Assembly: GCA_002471575.1 (NCBI GenBank)
Contig: DKQG01000034.1
Location: 164,571-228,570, forward strand
Direction of reading: 5' to 3'
From: Alphaproteobacteria bacterium UBA7314
Lineage (GTDB): Bacteria > Pseudomonadota > Alphaproteobacteria > MPNO01 > UBA830
DNA: 64,000 bases
Part shown: positions 18,042 through 25,861 of the stretch, piece by piece
Numbering within the stretch: the first letter of the stretch is position 1
Layout of the letters: the number at the start of each line of letters is the position of its first letter
Position numbers and translations under genes: made by a program
The notes under the pieces: generated by a model
The model's database searches: none
What the model saw: only the letters and a program-made list of their open reading frames with translations
What the model was told of the DNA's origin: nothing

Positions 18042-18556
18042 GTGACTTCCCGAAGTTCACGATGTCTGGCCGCCAGTGTATGCCACGGTTCGGCCGACCA
18101 CCAACGCCGCGCCGCTCCGGAAGGGGAAGGAAGGACGAATATTCTTGTGCCTCCGAGACGAACAGGCTGTTCGCCGTAATCCGTTATGCTCATGCCCAGT
18201 GTTTTCAGCAGAAACAGCCCTGCCGGGCGTTTACCGGTAAAAGCCAGAATCGCCGGGGCAGCAGCTTCCACTTTGGCATGCAGGGCATCTGCATTATATG
18301 CCGCCGATGACAGCCCGACGTCCATGCCGGCTTCATGTTTGGCAAGATCGGTCAGGCCGATCCCTAACGACAACAATTCCTGAAATTCCGCGGGCGCAAA
18401 GAGATGCGGGGTGAGGCCAGATTCATGCAAGACCGTCCAGAAACGGTTGCCCGGACCGGCATAATACGCACCCACGCGCGCAGATGCGGAACTCGCTGCT
18501 GACCCGCAGAACATCGTCGTCAGTCCGGGTTCGATAAGGTCCGGCAACACCGCCAT
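18038..18556 (-). CDS. Uracil-DNA glycosylase superfamily protein (Mug/TDG-like)
   Basis: The 172-residue protein resembles mismatch-specific uracil/thymine DNA glycosylases, which excise U or T from mismatches. AGPGNRFWTVLHESGL (about 34-49) matches the Mug segment HPGNRFW, and VLPSPSGAARRWW (about 142-154) corresponds to motif 2 (LPNPSG-like). Motif 1, normally GINPG, reads FCGSAASSASARVG, so the catalytic Asn of Mug is missing. This places it in a variant subgroup whose activity is uncertain. It is in an operon with panE (4-base overlap) and 9 bases downstream of the class I fumarase gene. Confidence 0.72.
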   Translation of the reverse strand: MAVLPDLIEPGLTTMFCGSAASSASARVGAYYAGPGNRFWTVLHESGLTPHLFAPAEFQELLSLGIGLTDLAKHEAGMDVGLSSAAYNADALHAKVEAAAPAILAFTGKRPAGLFLLKTLGMSITDYGEQPVRLGGTRIFVLPSPSGAARRWWSAEPWHTLAARHRELREVT

Positions 18557-18565
18557 CGGTGGAGA

Positions 18566-20176
18566 TCAGATATTTGCGAAGAAGTCGTTACCTTTGTCGT
18601 CAACAACGATGAAGGCGGGGAAGTCCTCCACCTCGATCCGCCAAATCGCCTCCATCCCAAGTTCCGGATATTCAACGCATTCGACTTTCTTGATGCAGTC
18701 CTGCGCCAGGCGAGCGGCCGGGCCGCCGATGGAACCGAGATAGAACCCGCCATGCTCTTTGCAGGCATCGGTAACCTGTTTCGAACGATTACCTTTCGCC
18801 AACATCACGTGGGAACCGCCCTTCGCCTGGAATTCCGCAACGTAGGAATCCATGCGCCCGGCAGTTGTTGGGCCGAAAGAACCGGAAGCGTATCCGTCCG
18901 GCGTCTTAGCGGGACCGGCATAGTAGATCGCATGATTTCGGAAATGGTCCGGCATGCGCTCGCCCGCGTCCAGGCGTTCCTTGATCTTTGCGTGCGCTGC
19001 GTCGCGGGCGACGATCATCGGACCCGTCAGAGACAGGCGCGTTTTGACCATGCAGCCGCTTAGAATTTCGCGGATATCGTCCATGGGTTTAGTCAGGTCT
19101 ATCTCGACGACCTTTTCTGGAAGGTCGCCGGTTTCGATTTCCGGCATATACTTGGCCGGGTTCATTTCCAGTTGTTCGATGAAAATGCCGTCCTTAGTAA
19201 TCTTACCCAGCGCCTGACGGTCTGCGGAGCACGACACGCCAAGCCCGATGGGTACGCTGGCGCCGTGGCGCGGGAGCCTTACGACGCGTACGTCGTGACA
19301 AAAGTATTTGCCACCGAACTGCGCGCCAATTCCCATTTTGCGCGTTAACTCGAGAATTTTTCCTTCCATCTCAAGGTCGCGGAACGCCTGACCAAATTCG
19401 TTGCCGTGGGTTGGCAGGTTGTCCAGGTATCGCGTACTGGCGAGTTTGACCGTTTTTAGGTTCAACTCGGCGGAAGTGCCGCCAATAACTACCGCAAGGT
19501 GATACGGAGGGCAGGCAGCTGTCCCCAGGGTCCGGATTTTTTCGTCCAGAAAAGCAACCATTTTCTCTTCATTCAGAACTGCGGGCGTTTGCTGATAAAG
19601 GAACGTCTTGTTCGCCGATCCTCCGCCCTTGGCGATGAACAGGAACTTGTAGGCATCGCCGGCCGTCGAATAGACGTCCACCTGTGCGGGCAGGTTGTTG
19701 CCGGTATTCACTTCCTGAAACATCGACAGTGGTGAGACGTTTGAGTAGCGCAGATTTCGCTCCTGATAGGTCTTTAGCACGCCATCGGAAATCGCGGCTT
19801 CATCGTTGCCTTTCACCCAGACGTTTTGGCCTTTCTTGCCCATCACGATGGCAGTGCCGGTGTCTTGGCACATCGGCAGGATACCGCCGGATGCGATATT
19901 GGCGTTCTTAAGCAAATCCAGGGCAACGAACCGGTCATTGTCGGACGCTTCGTCGTCTTCGAGGATATTCGAAAGCTGCTGCAGGTGGCTGGGCCGCAAA
20001 TAATGGGCAATGTCGCCAAACGCCTCGGCAGTCAGCAATTTGATGCCTTCTGGATCGACGACAAGCACTTCTTCACCATCGAACTCAGCGGTCGATACGA
20101 ACTCAGATGTCAGCTTGCGATACTCGGTGGTGTCTTTGCCGAGCGGAAACATCTCGTGAAAAGTGTTGTCAGCCAT
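18566..20176 (-). CDS. fumA: Fumarate hydratase, class I (iron-sulfur)
   Basis: The 536-residue protein has the class I fumarase layout, an N-terminal Fe-S domain followed by a C-terminal domain. Three cluster cysteines are visible: PMCQDTGTA (about 101), GVSCSADRQ (about 314) and LSGCMVKTRLSLTGP (about 375). The C-terminus holds SFGPTTAGRMDSYV and GGPAARLAQDCI. It hydrates fumarate to malate in the TCA cycle using a labile [4Fe-4S] cluster. A class II fumC appears as a remnant 2.6 kb away, which suggests this is now the only fumarase of the neighbourhood. The gene follows sspB on the same strand with a gap of 35 bases. Confidence 0.93.
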   Translation of the reverse strand: MADNTFHEMFPLGKDTTEYRKLTSEFVSTAEFDGEEVLVVDPEGIKLLTAEAFGDIAHYLRPSHLQQLSNILEDDEASDNDRFVALDLLKNANIASGGILPMCQDTGTAIVMGKKGQNVWVKGNDEAAISDGVLKTYQERNLRYSNVSPLSMFQEVNTGNNLPAQVDVYSTAGDAYKFLFIAKGGGSANKTFLYQQTPAVLNEEKMVAFLDEKIRTLGTAACPPYHLAVVIGGTSAELNLKTVKLASTRYLDNLPTHGNEFGQAFRDLEMEGKILELTRKMGIGAQFGGKYFCHDVRVVRLPRHGASVPIGLGVSCSADRQALGKITKDGIFIEQLEMNPAKYMPEIETGDLPEKVVEIDLTKPMDDIREILSGCMVKTRLSLTGPMIVARDAAHAKIKERLDAGERMPDHFRNHAIYYAGPAKTPDGYASGSFGPTTAGRMDSYVAEFQAKGGSHVMLAKGNRSKQVTDACKEHGGFYLGSIGGPAARLAQDCIKKVECVEYPELGMEAIWRIEVEDFPAFIVVDDKGNDFFANI

Positions 20177-20211
20177 TGTTCAGGCTCCGCTTTGGGTCTG
20201 TTGGTAGGGTA

Positions 20212-20745
20212 TCAAATTTTCTTTTTACGGAACGCGTCGAGAGCGACGACTTCGCCGGTCTTTTGGTCGCCACTATCCTGATCATCGTCTTCTCCCGGCT
20301 GGCCGCTGTCGTCACCCGATGTGCGATCTATGATGTCTTCCGCTGGGTCCAAATACTGAGGGTCCATGGCATCAGTCAGCTCGTCACCCATCGTAGGTTT
20401 GAATTGGAGCCCGAAGTTGACGGATGGGTCGGCAAAACCGACGACGGCATCGAACGGGATTAACAAACGTTCGTTTTTGCCCGAGAAACTGAGTGTAATT
20501 TCAAAGGCGTTTTCCGAAATCTCCAGGCCCCAGAACTGGTACTGAAGAACGATGGTCATTTCATCGGGATATTTCGCAATGAGACGGTCTGCGATTTTCA
20601 CGCCTTCGTGTTCGGTCCGGAATGTAATGTATAGATGGTGCTCACCAGGTAGACCGTCTTCAGCGACCCGCAGCAGGACACTGCGCACGACACCCTTCAT
20701 CGCCCGCTCTACCAGAGCCTGATAATCCATCAAATCTTCCGACAT
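20212..20745 (-). CDS. sspB: SspB, ClpXP adaptor for ssrA-tagged proteins (alpha type)
   Basis: The 177-residue product starts MSEDLMDYQALVERAMKGVV and has the alpha-type SspB fold region (about 20-125, with HHLYITFRTEHEGV and NFGLQFKP). It has an acidic flexible linker and ends in VVALDAFRKKK, the short ClpX-binding peptide. SspB captures proteins tagged by tmRNA and hands them to ClpXP. I chose the internal ATG at 20743-20745 because family likeness starts there; the frame is open 13 codons further. It lies immediately downstream of the tmRNA gene on the same strand, so tag source and tag receptor are neighbours. Confidence 0.92.
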   Translation of the reverse strand: MSEDLMDYQALVERAMKGVVRSVLLRVAEDGLPGEHHLYITFRTEHEGVKIADRLIAKYPDEMTIVLQYQFWGLEISENAFEITLSFSGKNERLLIPFDAVVGFADPSVNFGLQFKPTMGDELTDAMDPQYLDPAEDIIDRTSGDDSGQPGEDDDQDSGDQKTGEVVALDAFRKKKI

Positions 20746-20837
20746 GGCGGCGGAACTCTTATGGCATGCTGGACGAAACCGCAAGCCGAACGTGTATTTT
20801 CCGTCGACGCAGCACCACTCCGGCCGTCTCCCCTCTC

Positions 20838-20878
20838 AAGCCTCCACTAGGGCCCCGTTGTGGGGCATCGGGAGGCGG
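20838..20878. other. Strong GC-rich nested hairpin between ssrA and sspB
   Basis: On the plus strand GCCTCC (20840-20845) pairs with GGAGGC (20872-20877), enclosing a second perfect stem GCCCC/GGGGC. No T-run follows on either strand. It lies in the 155-base gap between the end of the tmRNA and the sspB start. It might be a processing or stability element of a joint transcript, or a boundary structure of the tmRNA precursor; the role is unknown. Confidence 0.4.
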
Positions 20879-20899
20879 AGCGGGCCGTCACCGATAGAG

Positions 20900-21214
20900 T
20901 TTTAAAAAGAGCCTAAGTGGAGGGACTTCTGTTGCCCGGCGTCCCTCCGAACCGCGCTTACCTAATAATTAGGCAGCGAGGGCCAAATCGTTATCATTGG
21001 CACTTGTAAAAACGGCCCGCTAACGGCGGTACCATACCGGGCAAAAAACCTGTCTTTAGACACGTGTCGATCCTATTTCGCCCCCATACCGTGCGCCGGA
21101 TCCCGCAGGATACCGGCGAAAACGGAAATTTGGTGGAGGCGCCGGGTACTGCCCCCGGGTCCACTGTGCTTATTACACAAGCCGTTTATCGCCATAGCCG
21201 GCAAGCCGGCGCTA
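20900..21214 (-). ncRNA. ssrA: Transfer-messenger RNA, circularly permuted two-piece (alpha tmRNA)
   Basis: Read on the minus strand, the acceptor piece comes first. It holds a T-arm-like CCGGG/CCCGG stem with loop GGCAGTA and ends in GGCGCCTCCACCA, with CCA at 21131-21133. After an intervening segment of about 45 bases the coding piece starts at 21085 with GGGGGCG, which pairs perfectly (one G-U) with CGCCTCC of the acceptor piece, rebuilding the tRNA-like stem. The tag frame is at 20969-21001: ANDNDLALAA then TAA, giving A+ANDNDLALAA on rescued proteins. The stop sits in a CCTAAT/ATTAGG hairpin, and an 8-bp stem (20919-20948) follows. Outer ends are estimates. It rescues stalled ribosomes and tags products for ClpXP. 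Confidence 0.93.
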
Positions 21215-21294
21215 TTAACATAGGGTGATTCGGCCTTAAATTAAAGTGAACCTCCAAAAGCGGAAACAGGGCAAATCAGGCAGAATCAGGGGAC

Positions 21295-22089
21295 ATGCAG
21301 CAATATCTCGAACTCATGCGCCGCGTTCGCCACAACGGCGCGCGCAAGCAAGACCGCACAGGAACCGGCACGTACAGCGTGTTCGGGCACCAGATGCGCT
21401 TCGATCTGGCGGAGGGTTTTCCGCTGGTTACGACCAAGAAGATCCATACCAAATCGGTTATCCACGAACTTTTATGGTTCCTGAAGGGCGATACCAATAT
21501 CGCCTATCTGAACGATCATGGAGTATCGATCTGGGACGAATGGGCGGACGAAGATGGCGATCTAGGCCCGGTGTATGGCGCCCAGTGGCGGTCCTGGGGT
21601 GTCGGTGACGGCACCACGGTCGACCAGATTTCGAATGTGGTCGATCAGATCAGGACCAATCCGGATTCGCGGCGCCTGATCGTCAGCGCCTGGAACGTGC
21701 CGCAGATCGAAAACATGGCGCTGCCCCCATGTCATTGCCTGTTTCAGTTCTATGTCGCCGACGGAAAACTGTCGTGTCAACTATATCAGCGCAGCGCTGA
21801 TATATTTCTCGGCGTGCCGTTCAACATCGCGTCTTACGCGCTGCTGACGCTGATGATCGCGCAGGCGACAGGGCTGCAGCCAGGCGATTTCGTTCACACA
21901 CTGGGCGATGCGCATCTTTACGCCAATCATATCGAGCAGGCCGACCAGCAGTTGCTGCGCGATCCATATCTGCTGCCAAGGATGTCGCTGAATTCCGCGG
22001 TTGACGATATATTCGGATTTACCTACGACGATTTCACCCTGGATGGGTATCGCTTCCACCCGCATATCCCGGCCGCCGTCGCGGTCTGA
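21295..22089 (+). CDS. thyA: Thymidylate synthase
   Basis: The 264-residue enzyme has the standard ThyA length and motifs: RTGTGTYSVFGHQMRFDL (about 22-39), the catalytic Cys in LPPCHCLFQF (about 146), and SADIFLGVPFNIASYALLT. The C-terminus DGYRFHPHIPAAVAV is also typical. It methylates dUMP to dTMP with methylene-tetrahydrofolate, producing dihydrofolate. folA follows after 4 bases, so the enzyme that recycles the dihydrofolate is co-expressed. ATG 21295 follows AGGGGAC closely. The upstream region is shared with the divergent tmRNA gene. Confidence 0.96.
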   Translation: MQQYLELMRRVRHNGARKQDRTGTGTYSVFGHQMRFDLAEGFPLVTTKKIHTKSVIHELLWFLKGDTNIAYLNDHGVSIWDEWADEDGDLGPVYGAQWRSWGVGDGTTVDQISNVVDQIRTNPDSRRLIVSAWNVPQIENMALPPCHCLFQFYVADGKLSCQLYQRSADIFLGVPFNIASYALLTLMIAQATGLQPGDFVHTLGDAHLYANHIEQADQQLLRDPYLLPRMSLNSAVDDIFGFTYDDFTLDGYRFHPHIPAAVAV

Positions 22090-22093
22090 CGAT

Positions 22094-22594
22094 TTGCGAG
22101 TTTCACTGATCGTCGCCGTCGCGGAAAACGGCATCATTGGCCGCGATGGAGAACTGCCGTGGAAGTTGTCCGGCGACCTTCGATATTTCAAGGCAGTGAC
22201 GATGGGCAAACCCATCGTCATGGGACGCAAGACATACGATTCAATCGGCCGGCCTTTGCCCGGCCGATTGAATCTCGTCATTACCCGAAATGCGGATTTC
22301 ACGGCGGATGGGGTCGAGGTCTTTTATTCGCTGGAAGAGGCCGTTGAAGGAGCGAAATCGCTCGGCGGCGACGAGACATTTATTATCGGCGGTGCTGCCT
22401 TGTACGAGGAGGCTCTTTCGATTGCGGATCGGATTTATCTGACTGAAGTGCACGCTGAGGTCATCGGCGACGTGTCGTTTCCGGCGGGTTTATCTTCCGG
22501 CTGGATCGAAACTTCGCGTGAACGGCATGAAGCGGGCAAGCAAGACGATTTCGATTACTCGTTCCTGGTTCTCGACCGTGTCACAACTGTGTGA
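22094..22594 (+). CDS. folA: Dihydrofolate reductase
   Basis: The 166-residue product has the DHFR core: IVAVAENGIIGRDGELPWKL (N-terminal, with the Met20-loop Trp), MGRKTYDSIGRPLPGRLNLV (NADPH site) and FIIGGAALYEEAL. It reduces dihydrofolate to tetrahydrofolate with NADPH. The most likely start is TTG at 22094, 4 bases after the thyA stop. It places LRVSLIVAVAENG at the N-terminus, as expected, and no ATG is available at that point. Coupling to thyA is typical for proteobacteria. Confidence 0.93.
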   Translation: MRVSLIVAVAENGIIGRDGELPWKLSGDLRYFKAVTMGKPIVMGRKTYDSIGRPLPGRLNLVITRNADFTADGVEVFYSLEEAVEGAKSLGGDETFIIGGAALYEEALSIADRIYLTEVHAEVIGDVSFPAGLSSGWIETSRERHEAGKQDDFDYSFLVLDRVTTV

Positions 22595-22665
22595 ATTGTC
22601 GGACCTCTTTTTCTCCGTGTTTGCCAACCGTTAACCTTCTGGTTTAAATCTGTTTTCCGGAATTG

Positions 22666-23214
22666 ATGAACCGGACACGGGGACGGAAATTGCAGCTGCT
22701 TTCAGCACTTGTTTTAATTTTGACGCTGACGCTCGGCGGGCCTTTGCAGGCCGGTTCCGGCGACGTCGCCATGTTGACGCCGTTCAAGGCTGATCGCGTG
22801 GTGGTGCTGAAGGGCGAGCGCCGGCTGGTGCTGATGCGCGGTGACCGGGTGCTAAAAGTTTATCGCGTGGCGCTGGGCCGGTATCCCGAGGGCCATAAGT
22901 CACGTCAAGGGGACGCGAAAACGCCGGAAGGCAGTTACACTATCGACTACCGGATCGACTCAGATCGATCGAAGTTTTATAGAGCTCTGCATATCTCGTA
23001 TCCGAATGAGCGTGATCGGGCCCGCGCTGCCCAGCTTGGCGTCGACCCCGGCGGCCAGATCATGATCCACGGTCTGCCAACCAATTGGAGCGCTAAGGAC
23101 GTTGGTCATCCGAAGCTGGACTGGACGCAGGGCTGCATTGCGCTGACCAACCGGGAAATGGACGAAATCTGGCAGATGGTTTCCGACGGCACCCGGATCG
23201 AAATCCACCCCTAG
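22666..23214 (+). CDS. L,D-transpeptidase (YkuD domain) with signal peptide
   Basis: The 182-residue exported enzyme has an N-terminal signal peptide (residues 1-29, hydrophobic LLSALVLILTLTLGG, cleavage near LQAG) and a YkuD domain (about 40-182). The catalytic signature is visible as MIHGLPTNW followed by DWTQGCIALTN, with Cys as nucleophile. Such enzymes make 3-3 peptidoglycan cross-links or attach proteins to peptidoglycan in the periplasm. An in-frame TTG precedes ATG 22666 by one codon; I use the ATG. It ends with TAG. Confidence 0.9.
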   Translation: MNRTRGRKLQLLSALVLILTLTLGGPLQAGSGDVAMLTPFKADRVVVLKGERRLVLMRGDRVLKVYRVALGRYPEGHKSRQGDAKTPEGSYTIDYRIDSDRSKFYRALHISYPNERDRARAAQLGVDPGGQIMIHGLPTNWSAKDVGHPKLDWTQGCIALTNREMDEIWQMVSDGTRIEIHP

Positions 23215-23634
23215 TTTTCGCCCATCGGCGAGCTCCATTTTATGCTTCTCTGGTCGTCAAATAGGTCGCAGTGTTTGATGTCGGACAACTAACACTATTC
23301 GATCCATGATCTCGCCCGGGAGGTCGAGCGATAGCGCGACCTGCGTGGATCGAAGCGGTCAGACAATCCGATAATCGCTCAGAGCAAGGCGCCCATGACT
23401 AAAACCTCCTGAACGCTGGCGGACAGTGTTGCCTAACGCAGTGTCCGAATTCCTGCTTCCCGCGCTGTGTCAGAGAGAATTGCCGCCGAGACGTACTACA
23501 CGTTTACCCCACATACTTCCGCTACCGCCAGCGCGACAACCGATAGCCACGTCGGGGATGCATGTGCGGTCCCCGTCATTCTGAGACCTTCCGGAAAGCG
23601 GCAATCCGTTAGAACGTCGCCGATACGAAGTTAC
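23215..23634. other. Intergenic stretch without recognisable gene
   Basis: About 420 bases between two convergent genes. On the minus strand a good ribosome site (AGGAGG) precedes ATG at about 23393-23395, but the frame stops after five codons, so it may be a dead gene start. I see no RNA gene or convincing terminator. Composition is slightly less coding-like than the flanks. Confidence 0.35.
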
Positions 23635-24540
23635 TTACGCTGATGCCGGTCCCGGCACGAAGACGGAACTGGCTGTTACCGGCCCGTCGCAGATGGCGCG
23701 GTTGGTTCCAACCATGTGTTCCATATGCGCTTGTACCGAACGTGCTGCCGCGCCATGCATTTTCTCCGGCAAATGCGTGTAGATCCGGCGCACTAGTTCT
23801 GGGATCGTGTCTGCACCTTCATCCAGAAATTTTGCGATCTGTGCCTCGCGCATCAGCCGATGGTTCAAATAGGCCTGGACGAAGGGTTTGGTGTTGGTAA
23901 TTTCAGGGCCATGACCAGGTAGATAGAGATCCTCGTCGCGGGCGAGGCACACCCGCAGGCTGTCCAGGTATTCCCGCATATTGCCGTCGGGCGGCGACAC
24001 GATGGTGGTGTTCCAACCCATCACGTGATCTCCCGAAAACAGCAGATTGTTCTCTTTTAGCGCGAAACAATGATGGTTCGACATGTGCCCGGGCGTATGA
24101 ACCGCTTCCAGCGTCCATCCCGGGCCGGCAATGATGTCGCCATTCGCGATCTCCTCGTCGGGCGCGAAATCCTCCTGATGCGCCTCCACTGTCTGGCCGC
24201 CGTTCAGAGGGCTGGGATAGGTACCAACGATGGGTGCGTCCACCAGCTGTTTCAGCCAATTGGATGCCGGCGAATGGTCCATATGGGTGTGGGTGACAAC
24301 TATGTGGGTTACCGTCTCACCGGCCAGAGCGTCTTTGATGTTTTCGACATGCTGCTCGATCATCGGTCCGGGATCGATCACCGCGACCTCGCCCTCGCCG
24401 ACGATGTAGGTGTTGGTGCCGACATGGGTGAAGGCACTGGGGTTTTCGGCGACAATGCGACGCACGCCCGACGCGACGCCTTGAGCGGTGCCATATTCAT
24501 ATGCCATTTCCTTGCGGAACGGTATGTCGGCGGAACTCAT
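23635..24540 (-). CDS. MBL-fold metallo-hydrolase (LACTB2-like)
   Basis: The 301-residue protein has the metallo-beta-lactamase signature HTHMDHSPA (about 87-95), later ligands in VHTPGHMSNH (about 147) and SGDHVMGW (about 170), and a C-terminal winged-helix-like region (about 235-285) as in LACTB2-type or hydroxyacylglutathione-hydrolase relatives. It probably hydrolyses a thioester, phosphodiester or RNA; the substrate cannot be read. I use the ATG at 24538-24540; the frame is open 26 codons upstream, into the mrp gene. It lies 17 bases after mrp on the same strand, so the two are likely co-transcribed. Confidence 0.85.
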   Translation of the reverse strand: MSSADIPFRKEMAYEYGTAQGVASGVRRIVAENPSAFTHVGTNTYIVGEGEVAVIDPGPMIEQHVENIKDALAGETVTHIVVTHTHMDHSPASNWLKQLVDAPIVGTYPSPLNGGQTVEAHQEDFAPDEEIANGDIIAGPGWTLEAVHTPGHMSNHHCFALKENNLLFSGDHVMGWNTTIVSPPDGNMREYLDSLRVCLARDEDLYLPGHGPEITNTKPFVQAYLNHRLMREAQIAKFLDEGADTIPELVRRIYTHLPEKMHGAAARSVQAHMEHMVGTNRAICDGPVTASSVFVPGPASA

Positions 24541-24557
24541 ATCCCGTGTGCTTTCGT

Positions 24558-25673
24558 CTATTCGAAGGAAATATTTGGAGTCGGGGTTTGCGATGCGCTG
24601 CTGCCTACTTTGGCCCATACCGATTCCGCGATGGCGCGGTACGCTCTCGAATAATCCCCTTCGGGGTCAGCTGCCACTATCGGCGTGCCGTTGTCGCCGC
24701 CTTCCCTGATGGCCATTTCCAGCGGAATCTCGCCCAGAAAGTCGACCCCAATCTGGGTGGCGGCCTGCGCGGCCCCGCCGTGGGCAAAGATATCGGACCG
24801 CTCGCCGCAGTTCGGACAAAGGAAGTAACTCATGTTTTCGACGATCCCAAGAACCGGCACGTCCACTTTGCGGAACATGTTGAGTCCTTTCTTGGCATCG
24901 ATCAGGGATAGATCCTGAGGGGTCGACACGATGACCGCGCCAGCCAGCGGAACCCTCTGCGCCATCGTTAGCTGGGCGTCGCCGGTGCCCGGCGGCATGT
25001 CGACAACGAGAACATCTTGCGGGCCCCAGTCCACATCGCCCATCATCTGTTCCAGCGCACCCATCACCATCGGGCCGCGCCAGATCATGGCCGTGTCCTG
25101 AGGCACGAGGAAACCGATCGACATGCACGTCACGCCGTGCGCTTCCATCGGGATGATCGTTTTCCCGTCGGGTGATGATGGCCGGCCGGTGATACCCATC
25201 ATAGTCGGCAGCGAGGGGCCGTAGATGTCGGCATCCAGCATGGCGGTGCGCAGGCCCATCTGGCGAAACGCGACGGCGAGGTTAGCGGCGGTGGTTGATT
25301 TTCCGACCCCGCCCTTGCCAGAGGCGACAGCGACAATCGCACCGACCTGCGGGAGCAGTTCCTTTTGCTGTTGTTGCGGTTCCTGGCTTTTTTGTGGCTG
25401 CTGCTGCGGTTCGGGTTGTGCTTCGCGATGAGCCGTCATCACGGCTGTGACGGACAGAATTCCGCCTAACGATTTTACGGCATCTTCGGCGGCTTTGCGG
25501 ACGGGTTCCATCTTTTCCGCGTCTGCCGGATCGATTTCCAGTGCAAATTGGACGTGTCCGTCCTTTACCACGAGGTTATTTATGACGCCGGAATCAACAA
25601 TATTTTGGTCGGAGTCGGGTAGATTTATGCCACTTAAGGCTGTTTGAATTTCGCATTCGGTGGGGTGCGCCAT
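24558..25673 (-). CDS. mrp: Mrp/ApbC/NBP35-type P-loop iron-sulfur cluster carrier
   Basis: The 371-residue protein has a MIP18-like N-terminal domain (residues 1-80), then a Gln/Pro-rich linker (about 83-105) and a MinD-like ATPase domain. The domain carries the deviant Walker A GKGGVGKSTT (about 119), LDADIYGPS, a switch DMPPGTGDAQLT, and CPNC (about 268), whose cysteines bind a bridging [4Fe-4S] cluster in the dimer. It loads clusters onto apo-proteins. The start is the ATG at 25671-25673, where the family begins (MAHPTECEIQTALSGI). The Gln-rich linker is longer and more repetitive than usual. It ends with TAG. Confidence 0.93.
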   Translation of the reverse strand: MAHPTECEIQTALSGINLPDSDQNIVDSGVINNLVVKDGHVQFALEIDPADAEKMEPVRKAAEDAVKSLGGILSVTAVMTAHREAQPEPQQQPQKSQEPQQQQKELLPQVGAIVAVASGKGGVGKSTTAANLAVAFRQMGLRTAMLDADIYGPSLPTMMGITGRPSSPDGKTIIPMEAHGVTCMSIGFLVPQDTAMIWRGPMVMGALEQMMGDVDWGPQDVLVVDMPPGTGDAQLTMAQRVPLAGAVIVSTPQDLSLIDAKKGLNMFRKVDVPVLGIVENMSYFLCPNCGERSDIFAHGGAAQAATQIGVDFLGEIPLEMAIREGGDNGTPIVAADPEGDYSRAYRAIAESVWAKVGSSASQTPTPNISFE

Positions 25674-25861
25674 GCTTGACTTCTCCGGCGGGGTCACAAT
25701 ATCGACAACATATAAGAAAAGACCCGCATTGCACACACGGGCTAGCTATCATATAAGGCGCGCGGTCGGGTAAAAAGGCCCCGTCCACACGAAATCAGCT
25801 TTCAGTAACGTTCGAACGTTCATAATGTCCGCAATAACTCTCATAGATAGGAATTAGAGTC

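Noticed and set aside
23380..23634. Gene start on the minus strand with a good ribosome site
   Set aside because: The frame stops after five codons and no homologous continuation is seen in other frames.
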